From positions 65,445-129,444 of the forward strand of contig CDMY01000279.1 of NCBI GenBank assembly GCA_001179505.1: 64,000 bases of DNA, written 5' to 3'. Every line of letters begins with the position of its first letter. The stretch's first letter is position 1. A program made the translations under genes and the position numbers. The notes below the pieces were generated by a model. The model was not told the DNA's origin and searched no databases. It saw only the letters and a program-made list of their open reading frames with translations. Shown here piece after piece: positions 10,915-21,331 of this stretch. This DNA is from Vitrella brassicaformis (lineage: Eukaryota; Sar; Vitrellaceae).

Positions 10915-12791
10915 TCAATCGTCCGTCCCGGGCAATGCAATTGTCGTGGCGAACTGCAGACAGTTCCTAAACCGCAGCACAGCGAACTCACTCCACAGAC
11001 GCAGCTTCCTAGGGAAGAGGCCTCTAGCTAAGGGGTGGGGCAGCAGGATGCACCCGTGCCGCCTCTTCCCCCCTCCCCACTCAGCCCCCCGCCGTATCTT
11101 CATGTCCATCAGCACTCTCAGGTCGCCATACAGAGCGTCGAGAGAACGGCACTTGTCATCACCCAGCAGCCCAGACAGACTCCGAACGGTCTCTCTCTCA
11201 TCAGCGGGGTCGTCTTCAGCCAAAGTTTGTTGTGCATCTCTATCAGTGGTGAGGAGGCCGCTGATGTCCATTGGCACATAGGGTGGGTCCACCAGGATGT
11301 GGTCGAAGAGGGCGGTGGAGAGGCTGCCCGCCGCCGGCTGCTGGGGGGCCTTTGCGCCGGCCGGCTTGGTGAGCAGCAGGTCCTGAAACTTCCCGTGGTG
11401 CACGTTGATCAAAGGCAGCACCTGTATGTCCATGTCCCACACACAGGGAGGCGGTGTTGGTGTTGGTGTGTGTGGGGGAGCCTCCCCTCCCTGCTGCTTA
11501 CATTAGCCTTTTCAGCGTTTTTGATGGTGCCGACGATTTCCCTCCACCCCTCCTCACAGCCCACGAGCCGGCCCTCAAGCCTCCTCCACTCCCTGCTGTT
11601 GGGGAGGACCATCCGGCGGTCGCACTCTTGTCTGGTCGCCAGCCATAAGCCCGGGTCGTGGAAGGGCAGGTGCTGAAAGCCCCAGGAGTGCTCTGGCCGC
11701 ATGTAGCCACAGGGGGTGCGGGTGGCCATCAGGGCCGCCTCCACCAGAATGGTTCCCGTGCCGCACATGGGGTCGAGCAGACTGGCAGTCGGCCGCCGAC
11801 GTGTCTGTTGGTCGCGGCTCGTGGGTGTGTCTTGAGTGTGGTCGTCGTTGTTGACGTGTTCGTGGGCGAACCCAGAGGATAGAAGCATTGCTGATGCCGT
11901 GCAGGGGTCCAGCGAGTAGGGCAGCGTCACATCACTGCAGGCAGACAGAGAGATGCACCCATTGGCAAGCAACCAAGGGACATGAGGGAGGCTGTTCTGT
12001 CCTGCCTCTGTCTGTCTGTGCCCACCCACAGGTATGGCCTTCGCGATAGCGATTGCTGCGGCCCTGTGGTGTCGATCTGGACCACCACTTCACCGTCCCC
12101 GTGAGCCACCACACGGACCAGCCGCTGCGGATCCTTCAGCACCACCCTCACACACGCCTCACTGCCCACGTCTGCGGCCACGTCAACACCCCCAGGAACC
12201 GCCGCCGCCTTGGCCTCGCTTGACGTCGGCCTTGTCGTGTCGAGCCGGTCGAGGATGGCATCCTTGACCAGCTGAGAAAGGTACCGTGTGGATGTGGCCC
12301 AGCCCATTGCACCACCTTCTGATGATGAAGGTGGTGCACTATCAACGGGGGCAGCTGGCGCGCCTTGGCTCGGTAGGTGGGGGACGATCAGCTGGCTATT
12401 GACAGCAAAGGTTTGCGGCGGGTCGGTTGAGCCGCTGCTGCGGCGGGCGCGGGCGCGGAACACCTGTGTCCAGTCGACGCTGCGCAGCCCGTCGATGAAG
12501 TCAGCCTTGCTGCTGCAGTGAAACCGGCCCAGCTCCACAGACACGCGAGATGCCACACTGCAAAGGGAGAGGGGGAAGAAACATTATCTGAATGAATCAG
12601 CGAATGAATGGGCGGATCTCCCGTGCCCACCGTGACATATAGTTGAGGAGGTAGACGTCCCTCAGCTCGGCGTCTGGCAGCAGGACCCCGCATCGCTGCA
12701 GCTGCAGCTGCTTCCGGTCGTAGCCCAACGACACGAGCTCGTTGGCGAGCGAACTCTCCAGGCCGCGGCGGGTGGACAGAAAGCACCGCAT
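10915..12791 (-). CDS. THUMP-domain rRNA (guanine-N2) methyltransferase, RlmL/RlmK-like
   Basis: ATG at 12789-12791 starts MRCFLSTRRGLESSLANELV, the usual RlmL opening, followed by DVYLLNYMSRWAREIRPFI. The second exon (about 11990-12556) continues VASRVSVELGRFHCSSKADF, a THUMP/ferredoxin-like part ending in VVVQIDTTGPQQSLSRRPY, the position of the family's HKRGYR motif. The third (about 11504-11936) has LPYSLDPCTASAMLL and the SAM-binding motif LLDPMCGTGTILVEAAL. The last carries the catalytic loop FDHILVDPPYVPMD and ends LPGTDD at 10915-10917. The family methylates N2 of a guanine in large-subunit rRNA. Whether this copy serves the cytosol, mitochondrion or plastid cannot be read; there is no clear presequence in the chosen frame. 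It is head-to-head with the gene at 13013. Confidence 0.85.
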
Positions 12792-13012
12792 CAAGGAGAT
12801 CTTCGCGCCTCCCCTTCGACGTTAGCGAGCGCCCTTCAGGCGTGCGAGCTAGCAAGCACGCGAGAAGGGACGCCGAAGGGATGCGGTGTAGCGCAGTGAA
12901 TAGTGCAACACAGACACCGTGTGATCTCAAGAAGCAGCGGGTAGGTAGCCGACATCAGATCTTAGCTGGCGTCTGTGTCAGTGCTTTTGGGAAGTGTAGC
13001 GGCTGACGAGAG
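12792..13012. promoter_or_regulatory. Divergent promoter with TGCGAGCT
   Basis: The 221 bases between two start codons contain TGCGAGCT at 12843-12850, 52 bases from the methyltransferase ATG and 163 from the other, followed at once by AGCAAGC. Confidence 0.4.
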
Positions 13013-16000
13013 ATGCCGAGCAAGGGCGAGCGGACAACTGAGAGGGAGTATTCCCTGAGCTTCAATGACCTGTGCCGGCTGCTGTGCGAGAGCGGCAACC
13101 GGGGCTCCACTCTCAATCCATACTTCCCTCTCAGGTCAGCACCCACGAGACACACACGCGCCTGTGAGTGCATGCACCCATCTGTGTCTGTGGGGACACG
13201 TGTGTGTGTTGCTGGCTGCAGCTTTGAGACCTATGGTGACGGCGCGGCGCGGGACGACATCATCCACAAGCTGAGCATGCCGTGCAGCACGCTGCTGTCG
13301 CTGGAGAGGGAGGACAGCCACGAGCTCGACAAGGCCGTCAAGGACGCCTATCCCCCACCCCACACACAGCCTCCCCTCCCACCCTACTATGGCTTCAAGA
13401 CCGAGGCCATCTTTGAGGCGCACAAGAGCGCGTGCAAGGCGCTCGACCACTGTGTGCACAACCGGATGGAGGAGGGGCTGAAGCGGGTCAAGGAGATACT
13501 GGCCACGGAGCCGCTGTGCGCGCAGGCCATCCTGGTGCAGGCACAGTTCGATACCGAAACATACCGGGTGGGTGGGTGGTTTGTGGCGAGAGAGGGGGAA
13601 GAGGAAGACACACAGGGCGTCACAGAAGTTGCGCATGACGTGGGTATGGTGTGTAATGCATGTTGTCGTCGTGGCGTGTCTTCAGGATGCGTTGGCTTTG
13701 TTCCGTCGTGCGCTGGAGGTGTCGCTCGAGGCGTGTCAGGAGGATCTGATAGATGACCTCATCCGCCACCCCCTCAGCGACGACGACTGCCGCGCCGTCG
13801 AGCCGACATCCGGCCAGAGCCTGCTGAGCACCGCCCTCGCCGGCCACTCATCACCTGCCGCCAGCCCCACATCGTCGTCAGGGGGGAGGAGGAAAGGCAC
13901 ATCGCGGCGGAACCAGTACAGGGCCCCTAGAGTGGACTCACACACGTATGTGGGTCTGCGGCCGTGGTATCGGTCGGTGCTGGGCATCGCCATGACATGT
14001 CTTAAGATCGGGGTCTTCACCATTAGGGGCGGCAGCGAGGCCAAGGCCCTGGGGCGGGAGAAGGACCCCAGTCGAGATGCACAGTGGTACCTGCTACAGG
14101 CCAGGGAGCACTTCCTGGTGCTCCTCTCCACCGAGAGATCCGAGCGAGACCCCAAAGCAGTCTGGGGTAAGTCACCGGCACCGCACACACCGAGCAATGA
14201 GGAGGGAAAGGGGAAATATGGTGTGTGTGGTGTGGTGTGGTATGTGCCCTGACCGTGTCTTTCGTGTCAGGTTCCTACCAGCATTTCATGCCTTACATGC
14301 CCACGACTCTGCTGTGGAACTGCATGCCTGTGGAGGCGTGTCTGGCCTTCCTCGACACACACGACAAGAAGGAGACAGCCAACGAGTTCAGCGGGACCAC
14401 ACTCCCGTGGCGCTTCTCCACCGCACTCTGTGACTTTGTCGTCGGCCGGGCGACCGTCAGCCCGCCGCCGGGAGGGGGCCAGACGCTCGACGCCTACCTG
14501 AGGCTGCAGGCGCTCAGACAGCTGGCCATGACACTCGTCAACTGTAAGCCAGCAACAAGAGATAGATGCATCCATCCATCAGAGCTTGTGGATGGATGCT
14601 GTGTGTGCCGTGTGGTGCGCAGGTGCTACTGAGTCTGCGGGCGTGTATGGCAGCGTCAATTACAGTTTGCTCGGTACCGGAGAGCGAGAGAGACCACACA
14701 GAACAGACACACCGGCCATCCATCCATCCATGAGTACCTTTCTTCTCTTTATGTGTGGGTTTTCTCCTCCCTTGATGCAGGCGACGTGGTAGCATACATC
14801 AGCGGAACGAAGCCCCTGCCCAAGGCGAGCATCCCCGTGTGGCTGCCGTCATACGCCGGGCCGCGCGGCTCCCTCAGCCTCATCCAGGCATGTCTCTACG
14901 CCAAGCTGGCCGGCGACCTCTGGCATCGCACACCCTCGGCCCTCGACTTCCTCCACCGTGTCTACAACTCGGCCGTCGCGTCTCTGATGCTGCACCACAA
15001 CGACCTCCTGACGCACTCCAAGACTGCTGCCAGCACCGTGCCAAAGGATGAGCAGAGCTACCGCGGCTTCATGCGCGCCATGCTCGGCTCCACAGACACA
15101 TCAGGGGCCAGCAGCACCACCACGACATTCGCCGCCAGCGCGCCGGCGATCCCTGACGCGATAGTGGAGATTGTGAGCGGCGGCAAGACCATCCTGGAGC
15201 GAGCGGCTGACTGTTCGACGGCGCACCTTAAGCTGCTGGTGCAGGCGGGCGTGACGCCTCTGACTCCCATCCACACCTGCAGCACTGGGTGTTACAAGGA
15301 CAAGCGCGCCCGAGCCGGCAAGGCGGCCACTGCTGGCAGCACCGCTGAAGCCGACAACGACAACCAGCCCGTCCTTCCGTACCTATCGCAGAAGGTCGGC
15401 TACCACGACCTAGACCCTGAGATGGCCATCATTGCCGCAACGGCCAAGCCCAAAGGCCTCCCGCTCTTCGGCTTCCCGCCCTACCCGGCGCTTGAGGGCC
15501 GTGCACCCCCAAATGTCGCCAGTCTGTGCCGCCTCGAGCATCGGTCCTGTCTCGAGCTCGCCGTCGCACGAGGCCACGTCGCATTGGTTCGTTCGCTGCT
15601 GCTGAGAATTGTAGAGAACCATCTGCTGACGGGCCATCTGTTCATGCGCCGGAAGAGGCTGCAGAAGAAGTCCCAGCCCGGCGGCAAGGGCAAGGGAGGA
15701 GGCCACACACACACGGGCAAGGGCGCCTCCAGTAGTAGCAGCAGCAGCGGTGCGGGCGGGCCCCAGCAGCCGGCAAGCGGCGACACCGAGGGCGTTGAGT
15801 TCGGCGAGTGTCTGCTGGCCACACTCATGGAGACCCTCGTGCAGGAGCAGCGCGACAGCGACACGGACGAGTATGCCCGCATGCTTGAGATGCTCGTCGG
15901 CTTCGGTGCCCCCGAGCCGCCCCAGTCTGCCTCGCTGCCCCTCACCCGCCACCTGGTCACCCTGCGAGGCGTGCAGATCCGCGACCATCCCAGGCGATAC

Positions 16001-17422
16001 ACCATCGTCCGCAACATTCTCACCACGCTCAGGATCAAGATCACCCTGGCAGCCAAGGCCAAGGGCCGGGGCGACACGGGAGGCGATGTGGCCGGCAAGG
16101 ATGAGGCCCTGTGGGAGGGTGTGTGGGAGGATGAGGGGCCGGCGAGAAACGTCAGCAGAGCACCGCTCAAGGGCACCATGTCGCAGAGCACGACGGCGTC
16201 GTCGGCTGCGCCATCAGCACGTGGGTCAACGAGGGCGTCGCCCGTGGCCGTGCGGTCCCCCTCGCCCGTCAAGATTATTGAGGATGAGTGGGTGGACTTG
16301 GGGGCCAAGAGAAAGACCAGCAAGAAGAAAAAGGCGGCACACAAGGCTGACCAACCCAATGGCGGCCAAGGCGATGCGACCAAGTCCGCCAGCACATCCC
16401 CGCCAGAGTCCGCCGACCCATCCCCCTCCTCTCGTCAATCGCATGCCCTGTCGATGTCTCTCCAGCCGATAGTGAAGCGCCAGCTTGCTGTGGAGCTGCC
16501 CCAGGCCGTGAGGACGGCCGCCATAGACCTGCTCAAGGTGTGCGAGGCGGCCCTCAAGGCGCCCATGCCGGAGCGGCAGCTGGACACCGAGAGTGTGCAC
16601 ACGAGGGACTCGGTGGTGCTGGAGGGTGAGGGGCTGCCGCTGCCCAGCCAGACGGTGGAGATCGTCGGCGGGACTGACGACACGCTCATCGGCCGGTTTG
16701 GGACCTACGTCAGGCCGGCATCCGACAGCGTCATGGGTGTTGACGATGGCGACACGGACGGGCCAGTCGACCCCTCGACGGAGCTGCACGAGGTCCTGCT
16801 GGACCCTCTCGTGGTGGAGGACGTCACGCCGACGAGCAGCAAGGACTCGGTTGTGTCGACAAGTGCGGCCCCCGAGTGTGTGTTGGTGCCTCGCTATGCG
16901 TTTCGTGTGGTGTGGCTGCCACCGCCCAAGATGCTCGGTGGCAAGGAGGTGCGGCTGCAGAACCTGAAGGCCGACCTGCATCTCAACGGCAGACGGGGAG
17001 TCGTCACACAATATGGCGGCACTGACAACAAGGGAGAAGACAGGTATGTACCCAACGAAGGAATGAGTGCATCAACCCATCTCATCAACCAGAATCCTGG
17101 TCTGCTTCCCCCCTCGTGTAGGTACGTGTGTGATGTGGATTATCGCATGGGCGAGCAGGGCCCCGACACGAGCGAGACCGACCTGCGCGGCCGCCGTGTG
17201 CGGCTGCATCACCTGCAGCTGCTGAAGCACACACGCATGGGCGGCAGCAGCCCCAAGGCCCAGCCGCTCATGGAGGAGCGGGACATCGATGCCGAGACGG
17301 AGCGTGTGGAGCTGGCCAACGAGGAGGTGCGCGAGAGCCTCTACGCCGACACGCGCAAGCTGCTCAAGTTCTTCGGTGCATGGGTGCCGGGGCCTCTCGT
17401 AGACATCCATGCCATCGACTGA
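13013..17422 (+). CDS. Large uncharacterised protein with ankyrin-like and TPR-like segments
   Basis: ATG at 13013 opens MPSKGERTTEREYSLSFNDL. Early exons are helical and TPR-like: AIFEAHKSACKALDHCVHNR with GLKRVKEILATEPLCAQAIL, then DALALFRRALEVSLEACQED. Later come YQHFMPYMPTTLLWNCMPVE and, from about 14780 on, a very long exon. Within it ILERAADCSTAHLKLLVQAG and SCLELAVARGHVALVRSLLL look like ankyrin repeats. Between and after them are low-complexity Ser/Lys/Gly-rich linkers. The C-terminal block contains YAFRVVWLPPPKM, RYVCDVDYRMGEQGPDTSET and RRVRLHHLQLLKHT. A 78-base intron (17044-17121, GTATGT...TAG) keeps the frame open, so retention would add 26 residues. I know no orthologue. Exons before 14700 are securely spliced; one near 14630 is uncertain. 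Confidence 0.7.
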
Positions 17423-18530
17423 CAGACTGACGGACTCACTGTCTAAATGAAGGGAGGGTCATAGATTAGAGTAGCTGCTGCGAGGTGCGCACGACGGCTG
17501 AAGGGGCAGGGTGAAGCCGTTCATCGCGTGGTCTGAGGGAGGCGTTGGGGGCCTCTCTTGCTTGCGATGTGCTGCTTGATCCGACTCTTGAAGAGCCCGT
17601 GGCGCCTCACCGACCCAGAGGCTGGCTGCTCGGTAAATAGGCCTCCCATAGCAATGCTGAGGCAGGCCGGTCTGCCTGCCTGGGGATGGAATGGTAGCCA
17701 GCTGTCCTTGTCGACGGACATATAGACAATCTACATATGAATGCCACTCAATGACCGGTGGGTGAGTGACATCAGCATTCATCGGCCGTGCTGCAGCCAG
17801 CTCCCACAGCTGCTCCCCCAACCCAATTCTTCCCCATCACCCGGGCCATACGTACTTGCACTTGGTGGCGGTGCGTGTGGTGCATTGTGCTTGCACTTGT
17901 GTGTGTATCTGACTGGATGAATGCGTGAATGAATGAAGGGCTGCTGCCGCTACAGATGTGCACACACACACACACACACACATACGCAGCCAAAACGGAC
18001 TCATCCCCTTGCAACTTGATTGGCTCATGCGCCGTTCGTTCACCATGGTGCATGGTGGACTAAGCGCGTGGGTGGCGGTGGTCGCCGACCGACGCACACC
18101 GATGGCCATCGGCTGCATGCCGCTGCGTGCACAGCACACCACAGCGCTCCACAGCCGCAGCCGCAGCCGTCGAGAAATATGGAGCAAAGGAGGAAATGTC
18201 GAGAATTTTGGGGACGGAGACGGAGACGCCCCAAAATTTAATTAGTTCGCTCAAGTTCGCTCCGCTCGCTGCTGGTCTTCTCCACGTTCGGAAAGCCTTT
18301 CTGCCCGCGTCGTGAGTCGGACAGCCGCATGGATGGCCTCATCTACTGACCGCACCGTGACCGACGCGGCCGTGCAGAAACCATCACTCCCACTCCCACT
18401 CCCCCTCCCCGCCCACCACCACCACCAGCAGGGCGGGCACGACGGAGCCGCACCCGACACAGCAGACCAGCACGGCCACTGAGGGAGGAAACAGCCGGCC
18501 GCCCTCCCACCGGCCGTGTCTTTGCCCGCC
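17423..18530. other. Gene-poor stretch with microsatellite and dispersed repeat
   Basis: I find no supported gene. There is a CA run at 17961-17982 and, at 18145-18310, an inverted copy of the repeat seen at 4480. A short ORF from about 18332 ends after fewer than 50 codons in a His/Pro-rich sequence and is not supported. Confidence 0.5.
18145..18310 (-). repeat. Dispersed repeat, inverse copy of 4480-4602
   Basis: Read on the minus strand it begins GCGGGCAGAAAGGCTTTCCG and ends in CTCGACGGCTGCGGCTGCGG, matching the copy at 4480 with an extra internal segment. Confidence 0.5.
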
Positions 18531-21331
18531 ATGCCAGCGCCGAGACCAGCCGCAGTACGAGAGGATGGGATTCGTGACTTCCCCCTTCGCGACTCGTGGG
18601 TCGAGATGGTCGACAGCTGTGCAGCCAACCAAAGGCCGATTCCCGCCCCCTCCGCCGCTGACGAAGACCCTTGAGTCACCCGAGATCACACGTGAGCCAC
18701 GTGCACAGGGAAGGATGATGCGAGGGGATGCGGGCGGATATCTGTCGGTGTTTGTGTTTGTGTGCGATGTTGCTCGTACAGTTGGCACAGACACCGAACC
18801 TCGGCAACACGTGTTATCAGTAAGAAAGCCACAATTGAACGTCAATACATACTTACCCTTTCTCTCCTTGTGGGCGGTGTGCAGAAATGCCGTCGTCTAA
18901 CCACTGAAGGAGACGCCAGTGCTCTCAACGCTCGTGTCATGTTGATCTGTCTGTCTGGGTGCGTGTGTGGGTGTGTCGTGTCAGCAAGCAGGTGACCATC
19001 TTCAGGCTCCCGCCGGCGTTCAGGCTGACGATCAGCCGGTTTCTCAAGGACAAGAGCGGCACACCCCAGTCCGCTTCAAGACCCGCAACTTCTGTCCCGG
19101 CGGGGTCCACGGCCTGTGCGAGCACTCCTGTGAGGAGAGATATGGGAGAGCGGCGGGGAGGGTGCGCTCATGCCTCTGTGTGTCCCTCTGTGTGTGTGTT
19201 GGGTGTTTTAGGGCACCCGACGATCGGCCGCGCCGCGAGTACGACCTCTACGCCGTGACCCACCACGGCGGCATCCTGAATGGCGGACACTCCTACGCCT
19301 AAGCACCTGACTGACAGACACGCACACACACAGACAACGCGTGACTGCAGAAGTGAAATGTGTGTCTGTCTGTGTGTGTCCGTGTCCGTGTCCGCGTGTG
19401 CAGCTGCGTTAAGTTGGTGAAGAACGGCGTGGTGTTGTGGGTGCGCCTCGACGACAAAGAGACACACTACGACATCCCTGAGGAGGAGCTGCAGGGTACG
19501 GGCCCAGCAAGACGCACATGACATGAGCTGTATTGTTTTGGGTCTGCCTGCATTGCGTGTGTCCCTGTGTGCGTCAGGATCGACTGCTTAAACCTTGTGG
19601 TACGTCGCGCGTGACATGCCCAAGGTGTTCCAGGAAGCACGGACGATCCACATCCCCAAACGTATTGATGACCACCCACACACGACCACAGACACACAGA
19701 CACCCTCTCCCATGCCCTCTGCTTATGCATATCTGTCACGTTGTGTGAGCAGCGGCCCCGCCCCCAGCGAAGCCCCCGACCACCACCAAGGGCAAGGCGG
19801 CCCCGCCCCCGCCGAAGCCCTCCACCAGCAGCAACGGCGGCATGTTGAGGCCAGGTGGGTGGGGGGACGGTTTCCGTGCTCTTGTCATGTTGATCTGTCT
19901 GTCTGGGTGCGTGTGTGGGTGTGTCGTGTCAGCAAGCAGGTGACCATCTTCAGGCTCCCGCCGGCGTTCAGGCTGACGATCAGCCGGTTTCTCAAGGACA
20001 AGAGCGGCACACCCCAGTCCGCTTCAAGACCAGCAACTTCTGTCCGGGGGCGGTCCACGGCCTGTGCGAGCACTCCTGAGGAGAGATGTGGGAGAGAGGC
20101 GGGGAGGGTGCGCTCATGCCTCTGTGTGTCTCTGTGTGTGTTGCGTTTTCAGAGGATCCCTCCATCAGCCGCGAGTATGATCTCTACGCCGTGACACACC
20201 ACGGCGGCATCCTGAACGGCGGCCACTTCTGGGCGTAAGCACCCGACGGACAGACAGACATACACACAGACAGAACGTGACTGCAAAAGGGAAATGTGTG
20301 TCTGTCTGTCTGTGTGTGTCCGTGTCCGCGTGTGCAGCGATGTGAAGCGGGTGGTGGATGGCGTGGAACTGTGGCTGCGTTTCGACGACGACAAGCCAGT
20401 CTACTTCATACCTGAGGAGGAGCTGCAGGGTACGGGATGGCCCAGCAAGATGCACATGACATGAGCTGTATTGTTTTGGGTCTGCCTGGCTTACGTGTGT
20501 CCCTGTGTGCGTCAGGGTCGACGGCCTACATCCTCTGGTACGTCGCTCGCGACATGCCCAAGGTGTTACAGGAGGCACGGACGGTCACCATCCGCAAACG
20601 TATGTATGACCACCCACACACGACCACAGACACACAGACACCCTCTCCCATGCCCTCTGCCTATGCATGTCTGCACGTTGTGTGCAGCGGCCCCGCCTCC
20701 AGCGAAGCCCCCGACCACCACCAACAGCAAGGCGGCCCCGCCAGCGTCGAGGCCCCCCCCCACCACCAAGGGCAACACGGCCCCGCCAGCGTCGAGGCCT
20801 CCCACCACAACCAAGGGCAACACGGCCCCGCCAGAATCGAGGCCCCCCACCACCACCAAGGGCAACACGAGGGCAACGCGGTCCCGCCCGCGTCGAAGGC
20901 CCCGCCAGCGTCGAAGGCCCCCACCACCGCCAAGAGGACCCGCCACCACCACAGGCAAGGCGGCCCCGCCCCCGCCAAGAGGACCCACCACCACCACCAG
21001 CAACGGCAAGGCGCCTCCGGCCACCACCAGGATGAGCAACGGCAAGGCGCCTCCGGTGCCGCCGAAGCCCACCACCACCAGCAACGGCAAGGCGCCCCCC
21101 ACGAGCAGCCATAGCAAGGCGCCCCCCACCGCCAGCCATGGCAAAGCGCCCACCAGCAGCAAGGGGAAGGCGGCGCGCGGCAGCTTTGGCGCGGGTTCGC
21201 ACATCCTGATAGGCAGAGAACAAGATATTGCATGTCGCTGCCGATGTGGCGATGCCACATATTGCTGCCTACATTTTATATTCGTCAGTGTGTGTCTCTG
21301 TTCCTCCCGCTGCCAACGTGATGCCCTCTGA
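18531..21331 (+). CDS. Degenerate USP-type ubiquitin hydrolase with duplicated catalytic segment
   Basis: An exon ending at a GTAAGA donor (18820) encodes NLGNTCY, the USP Cys box, with the catalytic Cys codon at 18812-18814. Instead of the usual 200 or more residues, the next exons already give the second half of the fold: QVTIFRLPPAFRLTISRF (18989 on), YDLYAVTHHGGILNGGH (His box, about 19240) and VVLWVRLDDKETHYDIPEEE. This set is repeated 948 bases later (19937 on), where it ends intact in GSTAYILWYVARDMPKVLQE. In the first set the Tyr codon is TAA (19589-19591). Both sets change frame after SRFLKDKSGTP. A Pro/Thr-rich tail of NGKAPP and TTTKGN units follows and reads into the inverted-repeat arm. 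The N-terminus before 18780 is unclear. It is probably a decaying or non-functional deubiquitinase; exact splicing is unresolved. Confidence 0.5.
18945..20720 (+). repeat. Tandem duplication, period 948 bases
   Basis: Two adjacent units, about 18945-19860 and 19893-20720, share exon and intron sequence closely, including the leader TGTCATGTTGATCTGTCTGT and the microsatellite-rich introns. Differences include loss of GT in CTCCTGTGAGGAG (first unit, 19126-19138) to CTCCTGAGGAG (second), which removes a possible splice donor. Confidence 0.8.

Noticed and set aside
12388-12930. Minus-strand ORF that might give the methyltransferase a targeting presequence
   Set aside because: It is in a different frame from the MRCFLSTRRGLE start and no splice joins the two.
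15481-16395. Minus-strand ORF of 304 aa inside the ankyrin-like gene
   Set aside because: GC-rich antisense shadow of a well-supported long exon; no motifs and no exon partners.
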